From Rhodobacterales bacterium HKCCSP123 (lineage in GTDB: Bacteria > Pseudomonadota > Alphaproteobacteria > Rhodobacterales > Rhodobacteraceae), in the NCBI GenBank assembly GCA_015689745.1, contig WVSO01000008.1:1-64000 (forward strand): a DNA stretch of 64,000 nucleotides, in the 5' to 3' direction. The notes below the pieces were generated by a model, which saw only the letters and a list, made by a program, of their open reading frames with translations, did no database searches and had not been told where the DNA came from. The position numbers and the translations under genes are program-made. Shown in pieces: positions 7,429 through 14,915 of this stretch; positions within the stretch are counted from its first letter, which is position 1; each line of letters starts with the position of its first letter.

Positions 7429-9057
7429 TCAGGCGCTCTCGCCCGCCGTCTTGCCCGAGAAGATGCAGCCGCCGAGGAAGGTGCCCTCGAGCGCGTTGTA
7501 GCCGTGATAGCCTCCGCCGCCGAACCCCGCCGCCTCGCCCACGGCGTAGAGACCGGGGAAGGTGGCGCCATCTGGGCGCAGGACGCGGGACGAGAGGTCG
7601 GTGTGAAGTCCGCCCAGCGACTTCCGGGTCAGGACGTTGAGGCGCACGGCGATGAGCGGCCCCTTTGCCGGGTCGAGCAGGCGGTGGGGTTTCGCCGTTC
7701 GGATCAGCCGGTCGCCGAGGTAGTGCCGCGCGGCGTGGATGGCCGTGACCTGCGCATCCTCGGGTCCGCCGCCGATGGCGGCATCCCGCGTCTCGATTTG
7801 CGCGCGGATATGGGCCGGGTCGAGCGGAATGTCCGGGGTCAGGGCGCGCATGCCGGACACGAGGGTATCGAGATCGGGCGCGACGACGAAGTCGGCACCT
7901 TTCTCCTTGAAGGCCTCGACTGCGCGGGTCGCCCCCTTGCCCAGCCGTTCACGCAGGACCGCCAGCCATTTGCCCGAGGTGAGGTCGGGGTTCTGCTCGC
8001 TGCCCGACAGGGCGAATTCCTTTTCGATGATCGACTGGGTCAGGATGAACCAGCTGTGCGCGTGCCCGGTGGAGAGGATGCGCTTCAGCGTGCCGAGCGT
8101 ATCGAAGCCGGGGAAGAACGGGGCCTGCATCCGGTCGCCCCTGGCGTCGAGCCAGAGCGAGGAGGGACCGGGCAGGATGCGGATGCCATGGTTGGGCCAG
8201 ATCGGATCCCAGTTCTGCAGCCCTTCGCAATAGTGCCACATCCGGTCGCGGTTGATGATCTGCGCGCCCGCGACCTCTGCGGTCGCCAGCATCGCGCCGT
8301 CCACGTAGTCCGGTACGCCCGAGACCATGCGGGCGGGCGCCGGGCCGAGGCGGGCCTCGGGCCAGGCGGCGCGGACAAGCGCGTGGTTGCCGCCGATGCC
8401 GCCCGACGCGATCACGACCGTCTCGGCCCTTGCAGTGAACCGGCCCATGACGGTGCGGTTCGTGCTGGCGCCGACAGGGGCCAGGTCGTCGGCGAGGATC
8501 TCGCCCTCGACCCCGGTGACCATCCCACCCTCCACCGTCAGCGCCGTGACACGGCGGCGGAAGGCGAGCGTGATCTTGGGATGCGCCTGGACGCGGGCGG
8601 CATAGGGTTCGACCACCCCGGTGCCGGTGCCCCAGGTGATGTGGAAGCGCGGGACGCTGTTGCCGTGGCCCTCGGGCGCATAGCGCCGTTCGGCCCAGCC
8701 GACGACGGGGAACCAGCGCATCCCGAGGCCGTGGAGGTAGCTGCGCATCGGGCCGGCGGCGAAATCGAGATAGGCCCCGGCCCAAGCCCGCGGGTTGGCG
8801 TCCTCGGGCCGGTCGAACCCGGCCGAGCCGAGCCAGTCGCGCGCGGCGAGGTCACGGCTGTCGGCGATGCGGAGCCGGCGTTGTTCGGGCGTATCGACCA
8901 TGAAAAGGCCGCCGAGGCTCCACCATGCCTGCCCACCGATGGATTGCGGTCCTTCCTGGTCGATCACCATCACGCGCCGCCCGCGCTCGGCCGCGTGCCA
9001 GGCCGCGACGAGGCCCGACAGGCCTGCGCCGATCACGATGACATCCGCCTTGTCCAT
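7429..9057 (-). CDS. FAD-binding dehydrogenase (fumarate reductase/ketosteroid dehydrogenase type)
   Basis: A 542-residue flavoprotein starting with the dinucleotide-binding VIVIGAGLSGLVAAWHA. A C-terminal FAD motif with GLYAVGEAAGFGGGGYHGYN follows, and a substrate-capping domain lies between them. Length and motifs fit the COG3573-like predicted oxidoreductases related to flavocytochrome fumarate reductase and 3-ketosteroid dehydrogenase. There is no signal peptide and no cytochrome domain, so it should be cytosolic. It is a single-gene unit divergent from the VOC gene, and its substrate is unknown. Confidence 0.87.
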   Translation of the reverse strand: MDKADVIVIGAGLSGLVAAWHAAERGRRVMVIDQEGPQSIGGQAWWSLGGLFMVDTPEQRRLRIADSRDLAARDWLGSAGFDRPEDANPRAWAGAYLDFAAGPMRSYLHGLGMRWFPVVGWAERRYAPEGHGNSVPRFHITWGTGTGVVEPYAARVQAHPKITLAFRRRVTALTVEGGMVTGVEGEILADDLAPVGASTNRTVMGRFTARAETVVIASGGIGGNHALVRAAWPEARLGPAPARMVSGVPDYVDGAMLATAEVAGAQIINRDRMWHYCEGLQNWDPIWPNHGIRILPGPSSLWLDARGDRMQAPFFPGFDTLGTLKRILSTGHAHSWFILTQSIIEKEFALSGSEQNPDLTSGKWLAVLRERLGKGATRAVEAFKEKGADFVVAPDLDTLVSGMRALTPDIPLDPAHIRAQIETRDAAIGGGPEDAQVTAIHAARHYLGDRLIRTAKPHRLLDPAKGPLIAVRLNVLTRKSLGGLHTDLSSRVLRPDGATFPGLYAVGEAAGFGGGGYHGYNALEGTFLGGCIFSGKTAGESA

Positions 9058-9217
9058 GTGCCGCGCCCGTCCTCGCCCGGACGCTAGCAGGACGGAAGGT
9101 GGACTGTCGCGCCGAACCCTGCGTCAGGCGCGGCTTCCTGCACAGGCTCGGTGCGCGGGCAGGGGACGACAGGTGCCGCGGCATCGGTCATGTTCTTCCG
9201 CAAAGGAGACCAATGCC

Positions 9218-9706
9218 ATGACGCAGACCTATATCGCCCCCGCGGGCACCCGCATCGGCCATGTTCACCTCAAGGTGTCCGACCTCGAGCGATCCATCGC
9301 CTTCTACCGCGACGTGATCGGGCTGGAGGTCATGCAGCGCTACGGGGCGCAGGCCGCGTTCCTGTCCGCGGGCGGGTATCACCACCATCTCGGGCTCAAC
9401 ACCTGGGAGAGCGCGGGCGGGCCGCGACCGCCACGGAACGCGGTGGGTCTCTACCACACGGCGTTTCTCTACCCCGACCGCGAGGGGCTTGCACGGGCCT
9501 TCCGCCGCGCGGTCGAGGCCGGGGTCGAGATCGAGGGCGCGGCCGATCACGGCGTCTCCGAGGCGATCTATTTCAGCGATCCCGACGGCAACGGCATCGA
9601 GCTTTACCGCGACCGCGCACCCGAGGACTGGCCGCGGGATGCGGAGGGGCAATTGCAGATGGTGAACGCGCGGCTGAACCTCGATGCCCTGCTCGAGATG
9701 GCCTGA
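9218..9706 (+). CDS. VOC family protein (glyoxalase/extradiol dioxygenase fold)
   Basis: A 162-residue protein with two betaalphabetabetabeta modules. The first begins IGHVHLKVSDLERSIAFYRD and contains HHHLGLN. The second has GLYHTAFLY and ends GIELYRD. The conserved His and Glu positions suit a divalent metal site. Family members are isomerases or ring-cleaving dioxygenases; this single-domain version cannot be assigned further. The ATG at 9218 has an AAAGGAG ten bases upstream. Confidence 0.87.
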   Translation: MTQTYIAPAGTRIGHVHLKVSDLERSIAFYRDVIGLEVMQRYGAQAAFLSAGGYHHHLGLNTWESAGGPRPPRNAVGLYHTAFLYPDREGLARAFRRAVEAGVEIEGAADHGVSEAIYFSDPDGNGIELYRDRAPEDWPRDAEGQLQMVNARLNLDALLEMA

Positions 9707-9713
9707 CGTCTTT

Positions 9714-9778
9714 TGTGCGAAATTGCACAGATTTGACGACACTATCGGATTTGACTTGTGCGGATGCAGGGGTATATA
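9714..9778 (+). promoter_or_regulatory. promoter and upstream dyad before the aminotransferase unit
   Basis: TTGACT at 9751-9756 and TATATA at 9773-9778 are 16 bases apart and form the best sigma-70-like promoter in the first 10 kb. About 30 bases further up lies the dyad TGTGC-N6-GCACA (9714-9729), a possible binding site for a regulator. Both sit just past the VOC stop and would drive the next reading frame and ilvE. Confidence 0.5.
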
Positions 9779-9818
9779 GCCGTGACACGACCTTCGATCA
9801 CGGATCAAGGACCGTTCC

Positions 9819-10040
9819 ATGCAGACCAAACCTTACCAACGGGCATCACGCCCGACCGGCCGCATTCTCGCCGGCAAAGACGGCAAGCCGGCGGCACGCT
9901 CCCGTCCGGACCCTGGCGCAAGCCATGGGCGCGCCACACCGCGGGCGGCCTCGGTACGGCGCGGCGGCACCCAGATGCAGGCGCAAACCGGCGCCTCCAT
10001 GACCTACCAGCTGGGGTTCGCCTCTGGACCTTCCAGCTGA
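9819..10040 (+). CDS. small basic hypothetical protein
   Basis: A 73-codon frame beginning 41 bases after a good promoter, with AAGGA seven bases before its ATG. The predicted peptide is rich in Arg, Ala and Pro, with no motif, signal or membrane segment. Its third positions are less GC-biased than the neighbours, which argues against a long-conserved gene. A 7-bp stem (10008-10014/10033-10039) overlaps its end. This 376-bp gap therefore holds a promoter, this frame and a hairpin. It may be a leader transcript for ilvE rather than a protein gene. Confidence 0.35.
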   Translation: MQTKPYQRASRPTGRILAGKDGKPAARSRPDPGASHGRATPRAASVRRGGTQMQAQTGASMTYQLGFASGPSS

Positions 10041-10082
10041 TCTGCCCTTACGCTCTTCCCTGTCCAACCGGGGGAGAGCGCG

Positions 10083-10949
10083 ATGGCGGTCGGCACCAAC
10101 ATCAAGACCTATTTCGAAGGCAGCTGGCATGATGGCGACGTGCCGATCATGGGGGCCGCCGCGCATGGCGCATGGCAAGGCACGACCGTCTTCGACGGGG
10201 CGCGCCATATCGACGGCCTCGCCCCCGACCTCCGGGCGCATTGCGACCGCGTGGTGCGGTCCGCCCATGCCCTCATGCTGCATCCCGACAAGACGGGAGA
10301 AGAGATCTTCGAGATCGCCTGGGAGGGGTTGAAGCGCTATCCCAGGGAAACGCCGGTCTACGTGCGCCCGATGTTCTGGGGCATCGACGGCGGCGCATAT
10401 GGCATCATTCCCGCCGACAGCCCCGCGGGCTTCGCGGTCTGCCTGGAAGAGGTGCCGATCGCCCCGCCAGAGGCCGCCGTGCGCCTGACCACGACGCAAT
10501 TCCACCGCCCGGTGCTGACTGACAACGTCTGCAACGCCAAGGCGGGTTGTCTTTATCCCAACAACGCCCGGATGCTGGCCGAGGCCATGCGCAAGGGCTA
10601 CGACAACGCGCTGGTCTGCGACGCGATGGGCAACGTGGCCGAAACCGCAACGGCCAACGTGTTCATGGTGCGCGACGGCGTCGTCTTCACGCCGATCCCG
10701 AACGGGACCTTCCTGAACGGGATCACGCGGCAGCGACACATGAAGAACCTGCGCGCCGACGGGATGGAGGTGGTCGAGACCGTGCTGGGTTTCGACGACT
10801 TCCGCGCGGCGGACGAGGTCTTCATGTCGGGCAACCTCAACAAGGTGACGCCGGTCGTGGAGTTCGACGGCACGCATTACCAGCACGGGCCGGTCACCAA
10901 GCGGGTGCGCGAGCTGTACTGGGACTGGGCGGCCAGCGACGCGGCCTGA
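10083..10949 (+). CDS. ilvE: branched-chain amino acid aminotransferase
   Basis: A 288-residue class IV PLP aminotransferase that interconverts Leu, Ile and Val with their 2-oxo acids. The PLP lysine is in CNAKAGCLYPN, and ETATANVFMV and GNLNKVTPV fit the family's phosphate and substrate loops. Length is typical of the Rhodobacteraceae form. A GGGGGAGAG ribosome-binding site precedes the ATG. A universal-stress-protein gene follows 64 bp downstream. Confidence 0.9.
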   Translation: MAVGTNIKTYFEGSWHDGDVPIMGAAAHGAWQGTTVFDGARHIDGLAPDLRAHCDRVVRSAHALMLHPDKTGEEIFEIAWEGLKRYPRETPVYVRPMFWGIDGGAYGIIPADSPAGFAVCLEEVPIAPPEAAVRLTTTQFHRPVLTDNVCNAKAGCLYPNNARMLAEAMRKGYDNALVCDAMGNVAETATANVFMVRDGVVFTPIPNGTFLNGITRQRHMKNLRADGMEVVETVLGFDDFRAADEVFMSGNLNKVTPVVEFDGTHYQHGPVTKRVRELYWDWAASDAA

Positions 10950-11013
10950 TCGCCGAGCCGGTGGACAGGTCGGGCGGCGCAGGTCATGCTGACCGCCGAA
11001 GAGGGACCCTCCG

Positions 11014-11469
11014 ATGCGCAAGTTTCTGGTCGTGCTGGACGACACCCGCGAATGCCTGAACGCGATGCGTTTCGCCGCCATGCGCGCGGCCAACACGCAG
11101 GGCGGGGTGGAGATCCTGTCCGTGATCCCGCCCGACGAGTTCAACCACTGGATCGGCGTCGGCGAGGTGATGCGCGCCGAGGCCCGCGAACGGATCGAGG
11201 CGCATTTCAACGTCTTCGCCAAGTGGATGCGCGACCGGCAGAACGTCGACCCGACGCTGGTGATCCGCGAGGGGGAGCCGGTGGACGAAATCCTCGCCCA
11301 TATCCGCGCCACGCCCGCGATCGGGGTGCTGGTTCTGGGGGCCGGATCGGGCAAGGGCGGACCCGGGCCCTTGGTGACGGCCATGGTCAAGCAGGCGGGC
11401 ACCCTGCCGGTGCCGATCACGATCGTGCCGGTGGAACTGTCCAAGGAACAGCTCGAAGAGATCACCTGA
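11014..11469 (+). CDS. universal stress protein (UspA family)
   Basis: A 151-residue single-domain Usp fold starting KFLVVLDDTREC. A late glycine-rich stretch, LVLGAGSGKGGPGPLVTAMV, corresponds to the nucleotide-binding loop G-x2-G-x9-G of ATP-binding Usp proteins, though its spacing is somewhat altered. It is cytosolic. It lies between ilvE and the DUF2267 gene in one direction with gaps of 64 and 12 bp, so co-transcription is likely. Its stress signal is unknown. Confidence 0.88.
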   Translation: MRKFLVVLDDTRECLNAMRFAAMRAANTQGGVEILSVIPPDEFNHWIGVGEVMRAEARERIEAHFNVFAKWMRDRQNVDPTLVIREGEPVDEILAHIRATPAIGVLVLGAGSGKGGPGPLVTAMVKQAGTLPVPITIVPVELSKEQLEEIT

Positions 11470-11481
11470 GGGGTGCAGGCG

Positions 11482-11937
11482 ATGCCCATGCCCTGGACCT
11501 ATCGCCATGGCGAGAAAGAGTGGCGCCGGTTCCTCGGCGATATCCGCGCGGTGATGGGAACGCCATCCGACAACGTCGCCTACACCACGGCCGAGGGCAC
11601 CTTTCGCGCCTTTCGGGCAAGGCTGACGGTCGAGGAGGTGGCGCGCTTCGCGCAGGTCCTGCCGGCCATGCCCCGGGCGCTCTTCATCGAAGGCTGGCGA
11701 CCCGCGCCGCGCCTGCCCTGGGTGGGTCAAGCGGCCTACCTCGTCGAGATCAAGGCGCTGCGCGCCGATCACAACTTCGCCACCGACCGGGCGCTCGAGG
11801 CCGTCTCGGTCGCGCTGAACAGGGCGGTCGGGCCCGAGCGTCTGGGCCGTGCACTGGCCGCGATCGGACCCGGGGCCGAAGCCTTCTGGGCGCTGGAGGG
11901 GTATGCGCCGGAAAGCCTCGCCGCGCATGGATTCTGA
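11482..11937 (+). CDS. DUF2267 domain protein
   Basis: A 151-residue soluble protein. The stretch around TFRAFRARLTVEEVARFAQV and LPAMPRALFIEGWRP matches the DUF2267 pattern as I know it (helical, with a conserved EGW). Function is unknown. The ATG at 11482 is preferred over a GTG at 11473 because GAGGGG is correctly spaced from it. It directly follows the Usp gene, suggesting a shared stress-related transcript. Confidence 0.72.
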   Translation: MPMPWTYRHGEKEWRRFLGDIRAVMGTPSDNVAYTTAEGTFRAFRARLTVEEVARFAQVLPAMPRALFIEGWRPAPRLPWVGQAAYLVEIKALRADHNFATDRALEAVSVALNRAVGPERLGRALAAIGPGAEAFWALEGYAPESLAAHGF

Positions 11938-11949
11938 GGCGGGCAATAG

Positions 11950-11997
11950 TTTAGAACGGTTCCAAATCTTGACTCTGCGCGCGCCGCGCCGCATATC
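11950..11997 (+). promoter_or_regulatory. nifU-type gene promoter with Irr-box-like palindrome
   Basis: A 17-bp palindrome with one mismatch (TTTAGAACGGTTCCAAA, 11950-11966) lies three bases upstream of TTGACT (11969-11974). CATATC follows 17 bases later (11992-11997). The palindrome resembles the iron-responsive Irr (ICE) box of alphaproteobacteria as I recall it. Its place just above the -35 element would suit activation or repression of the Fe-S scaffold gene that begins at 12025. Confidence 0.6.
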
Positions 11998-12024
11998 TGA
12001 CGAAACCGATAAGGAATGCGCCCC

Positions 12025-12588
12025 ATGTTCATCCAGACCGAATCCACCCCGAACCCGGCCACGCTGAAATTCCTGCCCGGCCAGACCGTGCTGGAGATGG
12101 GGACGGCCGATTTCCCCAGCGCCGAGGCGGCACAGAAATCGCCGCTGGCCGCCCGCATCTTCGCGGTCGAGGGGGTTTCGGGCGTCTTCTTCGGCAGCGA
12201 TTTCGTCACCGTGACCAAGGGCGACGCCGTGGCATGGGAGCATGTGAAGCCCGCCATCCTCGGTGCGATCATGGAGCATTTCCAGTCCGGCGCGCCCGTG
12301 ATGGAGGGTGAGGGCGGCGGCACCGGCGGCCATGCCGAGCATGACGGCGAGGACGCCGAGATCGTCGGCCAGATCAAGACGCTGCTCGACACCCGCGTGC
12401 GCCCTGCCGTGGCCCAGGATGGCGGCGACATCACCTTCCACGGCTTCGACCGCGGCGTGGTCTACCTGCACATGCAAGGCGCCTGCGCCGGGTGCCCCTC
12501 GTCCACGCTGACGCTGAAGATGGGGATCGAGAACCTGTTGCGCCACTACATCCCCGAAGTGCTCGAGGTGCGCCCTGTCAACGTCTGA
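12025..12588 (+). CDS. NifU family Fe-S cluster scaffold protein
   Basis: A 187-residue two-domain protein. An N-terminal Nfu_N domain (FIQTESTPNPATLKFLPG…) and a C-terminal NifU-like domain with the cluster-binding CAGCPSS motif are joined by a Gly/Glu-rich linker. Such proteins deliver 4Fe-4S clusters in the cytosol. The ATG at 12025 has AAGGA nine bases upstream, so the ATG at 12016 is too close to be used. The gene sits behind an Irr-like box, in keeping with iron control, and is followed at once by tsaB. Confidence 0.92.
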   Translation: MFIQTESTPNPATLKFLPGQTVLEMGTADFPSAEAAQKSPLAARIFAVEGVSGVFFGSDFVTVTKGDAVAWEHVKPAILGAIMEHFQSGAPVMEGEGGGTGGHAEHDGEDAEIVGQIKTLLDTRVRPAVAQDGGDITFHGFDRGVVYLHMQGACAGCPSSTLTLKMGIENLLRHYIPEVLEVRPVNV

Positions 12589-12592
12589 GCCA

Positions 12593-13225
12593 TTGATCCT
12601 GGCCTTCGACACATCGGCCGCGCATTGCGCGGCCGCTTTGCTGTCGGGCGACCGGGTGCTGGCCGCGGCCCATGAGGACATGGGCAAGGGACAGGCCGAG
12701 AGGCTGATGCCCCTGATCGCCGAGGTGGTCGCCGCCGGTGGTGCCACGCTCTCGGATCTCGACGCCATCGGGGTGGGCGTGGGCCCCGGCAACTTCACCG
12801 GCATCCGCATTTCCGTTTCGGCAGCGCGCGGCCTTGCGCTGGCGCTTGGCATCCCCGCGGTGGGCGTCGGCACCCTCGAGGCGCGGGCCGAGGGCCTGCC
12901 GCGCCCGCTGACCGTCATCGACGACGCGCGCCGGGGCGAGGTCTATGCCCAGGCGTTCGACGATGCCGAGCCGGAGGGGCCGATGCTACTGGACGCGGGC
13001 GAGATCGGGCTGGTTCTGTCGACCGACGCCGTCACCGGAACGGCTGCCGAGGCGGTGCCGGGCAGCGCGGTCCTGCCCCCTGCCCTGCCGCTGGCCGAGG
13101 CCATTGCCCGCATCGCCGCGAGGCGCTACCACGACCCGACCCTTCCGCGGCCTGCGCCCCTCTACATCCGTGCCGCCGATGCCGCGCCCTCGCGTGAGCG
13201 GGGTCCGGCGATTCTCTCGTCATGA
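12593..13225 (+). CDS. tsaB: tRNA threonylcarbamoyladenosine biosynthesis protein TsaB
   Basis: A 210-residue ASKHA-fold protein and partner of TsaD in making the t6A modification of ANN-decoding tRNAs. The start LAFDTSAAHCAAAL and the motif VGVGPGNFTGIRISVSAARG are diagnostic. The start is uncertain: the first usable codon is a TTG at 12593, four bases after the NifU stop, and a CTG at 12575 would add six residues. Its stop overlaps the rimI ATG, a pairing common in bacteria. Confidence 0.9.
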   Translation: MILAFDTSAAHCAAALLSGDRVLAAAHEDMGKGQAERLMPLIAEVVAAGGATLSDLDAIGVGVGPGNFTGIRISVSAARGLALALGIPAVGVGTLEARAEGLPRPLTVIDDARRGEVYAQAFDDAEPEGPMLLDAGEIGLVLSTDAVTGTAAEAVPGSAVLPPALPLAEAIARIAARRYHDPTLPRPAPLYIRAADAAPSRERGPAILSS

Positions 13226-13671
13226 CGCCCGCGCGCATGGCGGCGATCCACGCCGCCGCCTTTGCCGACAAGGGACAGGTCTGGACCGAGGCCGAGATCG
13301 CCGCGCTGCGTGCGCAGGCAACAACGGATTTCGTTGCGACGGGAAACGACGGGTTCGTGCTGCTCCGGATCATCCCGCCGGAGGCGGAGATCCTGACGCT
13401 GGCCGTCGATCCGGCCGCGCAGCGCAGGGGCCTGGGGGTGATCCTCGTCGATGTCGCGGCGGCGCTTGTCGCAGGACGGGGCGTCGAGACCCTCTTCCTC
13501 GAGGTGGCCGAGGACAATACCGCCGCCCGCGCGTTGTATCGCAAGACCGGGTTCACCGAGACCGGGCGGCGCAAGGGCTACTATCCGCGCCCCGATGCAC
13601 CTGCCGCGGACGCGCTTGTCCTGTCGCGCGGGCTGTCCGCCGAAAAAACCGGCAAGGCCAGAAAAAGCTGA
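13222..13671 (+). CDS. rimI: ribosomal-protein-alanine N-acetyltransferase-like GNAT
   Basis: A 149-residue GNAT acetyltransferase. The acetyl-CoA loop QRRGLG follows ILTLAVDPAA, and EVAEDNTAARALYRKTGF is the typical RimI C-terminal signature. RimI acetylates the N-terminus of ribosomal protein S18. It is coupled to tsaB by an ATGA overlap, which supports the assignment. Confidence 0.88.
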   Translation: MTPARMAAIHAAAFADKGQVWTEAEIAALRAQATTDFVATGNDGFVLLRIIPPEAEILTLAVDPAAQRRGLGVILVDVAAALVAGRGVETLFLEVAEDNTAARALYRKTGFTETGRRKGYYPRPDAPAADALVLSRGLSAEKTGKARKS

Positions 13672-13836
13672 CCTTGCGGCAACCGCTTGGCCGGTGACAC
13701 AGGGCAGAATCCGGTTGACCCTTCCCGCGGCCTTGGCCCTTAATCGGCTTGGGGGATCGTATCCGATCTTTGCAGTCCATGCCGGGACCGCTGCCGGAAA
13801 AACGCGCGGCGGCCCGATCCAACCGGGAGAATACGC

Positions 13837-14832
13837 ATGACCATGATGAAGAGCCTGATGGGCGCTGCCGCAGCCCTGGCACTCAGCGCCGGTGGCGCGC
13901 TGGCCGAGCCGGCGATCATTTTCGACCTCGGCGGCAAGTTCGACCGCTCGTTCAACGAAGCGGCCTTCAACGGCGCCGAGCGCTGGGCCGAGGAAACCGG
14001 CGGCTCCTACCGCGAGATCGAGCTGCAGTCGGACGCCCAGCGCGAGCAGGCGATGCGCCGCCTCGCCGAGGCGGGCGCGAACCCGATCGTGATGGCGGGC
14101 TTCAGCCAGGCGACGCCGCTGTCGGTGGTCGCGCCCGACTACCCCGACACCACCTTCGTCATCATCGACGGCGTGGTGGACGAGCCCAACGTGCGCTCGG
14201 TCATCTTCTCCGAGCATGAAGGCTCCTACCTCGTCGGCATGCTGGCCGCGATGGCGTCCGAGACCGGCACCGTCGGCTTCGTCGGCGGCATGGACATCCC
14301 GCTGATCTCGCGCTTCGCCTGCGGCTATGCGCAGGGCGTCGTCGCCGTGAACCCCGAGGCGACCGTGATCGCCAACATGACGGGCACCACCCCCGCCGCA
14401 TGGAACGACCCGGTGCGCGGTGGCGAACTGACCCGCGGCCAGATCGCGCAAGGCGCGGACGTGGTTTACGCAGCTGCGGGCGGCACGGGCCTTGGCGTTC
14501 TGCAGGTCGCGGCCGACGAGGGCATCTTCTCGATCGGTGTGGACAGCAACCAGAACTACCTGCACCCGGGCTCGGTCCTGACCTCGATGCTCAAGCGCGT
14601 CGACGTGGCCGTCCATGACGCCTTTACCACCGGCCCCGAGGTCGAGACCGGCATCCACGTCTTCGGCCTGGCCGAGGAAGGCGTCGGCTACGCGCTCGAC
14701 GAGTTCAACGCCGAACTGATCACCGAAGAGATGCAGGCCGCCGTCGATGCTGCCCGCGCCTCGATCATCGCGGGCGAGATCATGGTCCACAACTTCACCG
14801 AGGACGGCACCTGCCCCGTGCAGATGCAGTGA
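13837..14832 (+). CDS. BMP family nucleoside ABC transporter substrate-binding protein
   Basis: A 331-residue periplasmic binding protein with a signal peptide ending near GGALA-EP. The mature start IIFDLGGKFDRSFNEAAFNGA and the later FVGGMDIPLISRFACGYAQG are characteristic of the BMP/PnrA family, which binds purine nucleosides. There is no lipobox cysteine, so it should be free in the periplasm. A weak promoter (TTGACC at 13715, CTTAAT at 13739) is visible upstream. The rest of the importer and a purine phosphorylase follow directly. Confidence 0.92.
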   Translation: MTMMKSLMGAAAALALSAGGALAEPAIIFDLGGKFDRSFNEAAFNGAERWAEETGGSYREIELQSDAQREQAMRRLAEAGANPIVMAGFSQATPLSVVAPDYPDTTFVIIDGVVDEPNVRSVIFSEHEGSYLVGMLAAMASETGTVGFVGGMDIPLISRFACGYAQGVVAVNPEATVIANMTGTTPAAWNDPVRGGELTRGQIAQGADVVYAAAGGTGLGVLQVAADEGIFSIGVDSNQNYLHPGSVLTSMLKRVDVAVHDAFTTGPEVETGIHVFGLAEEGVGYALDEFNAELITEEMQAAVDAARASIIAGEIMVHNFTEDGTCPVQMQ

Positions 14833-14852
14833 CCACCTGAATTGAGACCTGC

Positions 14853-14885
14853 GCGGGCCGCGGTGCGAAAGCTGCCGCGGCCCGT
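14853..14885 (+). terminator. intercistronic hairpin after the binding-protein gene
   Basis: GGGCCGCGG (14855-14863) pairs perfectly with CCGCGGCCC (14875-14883), extended by a C-G pair and one wobble pair. An inner GC-GAAA-GC mini-stem lies in the loop. There is no U-run. It is likely an mRNA-stabilising or attenuating structure that lets the binding protein be made in excess over the membrane components. Confidence 0.6.
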
Positions 14886-14915
14886 CGCGCATCGGACCCC
14901 CGAGCCGAGGTTCAC

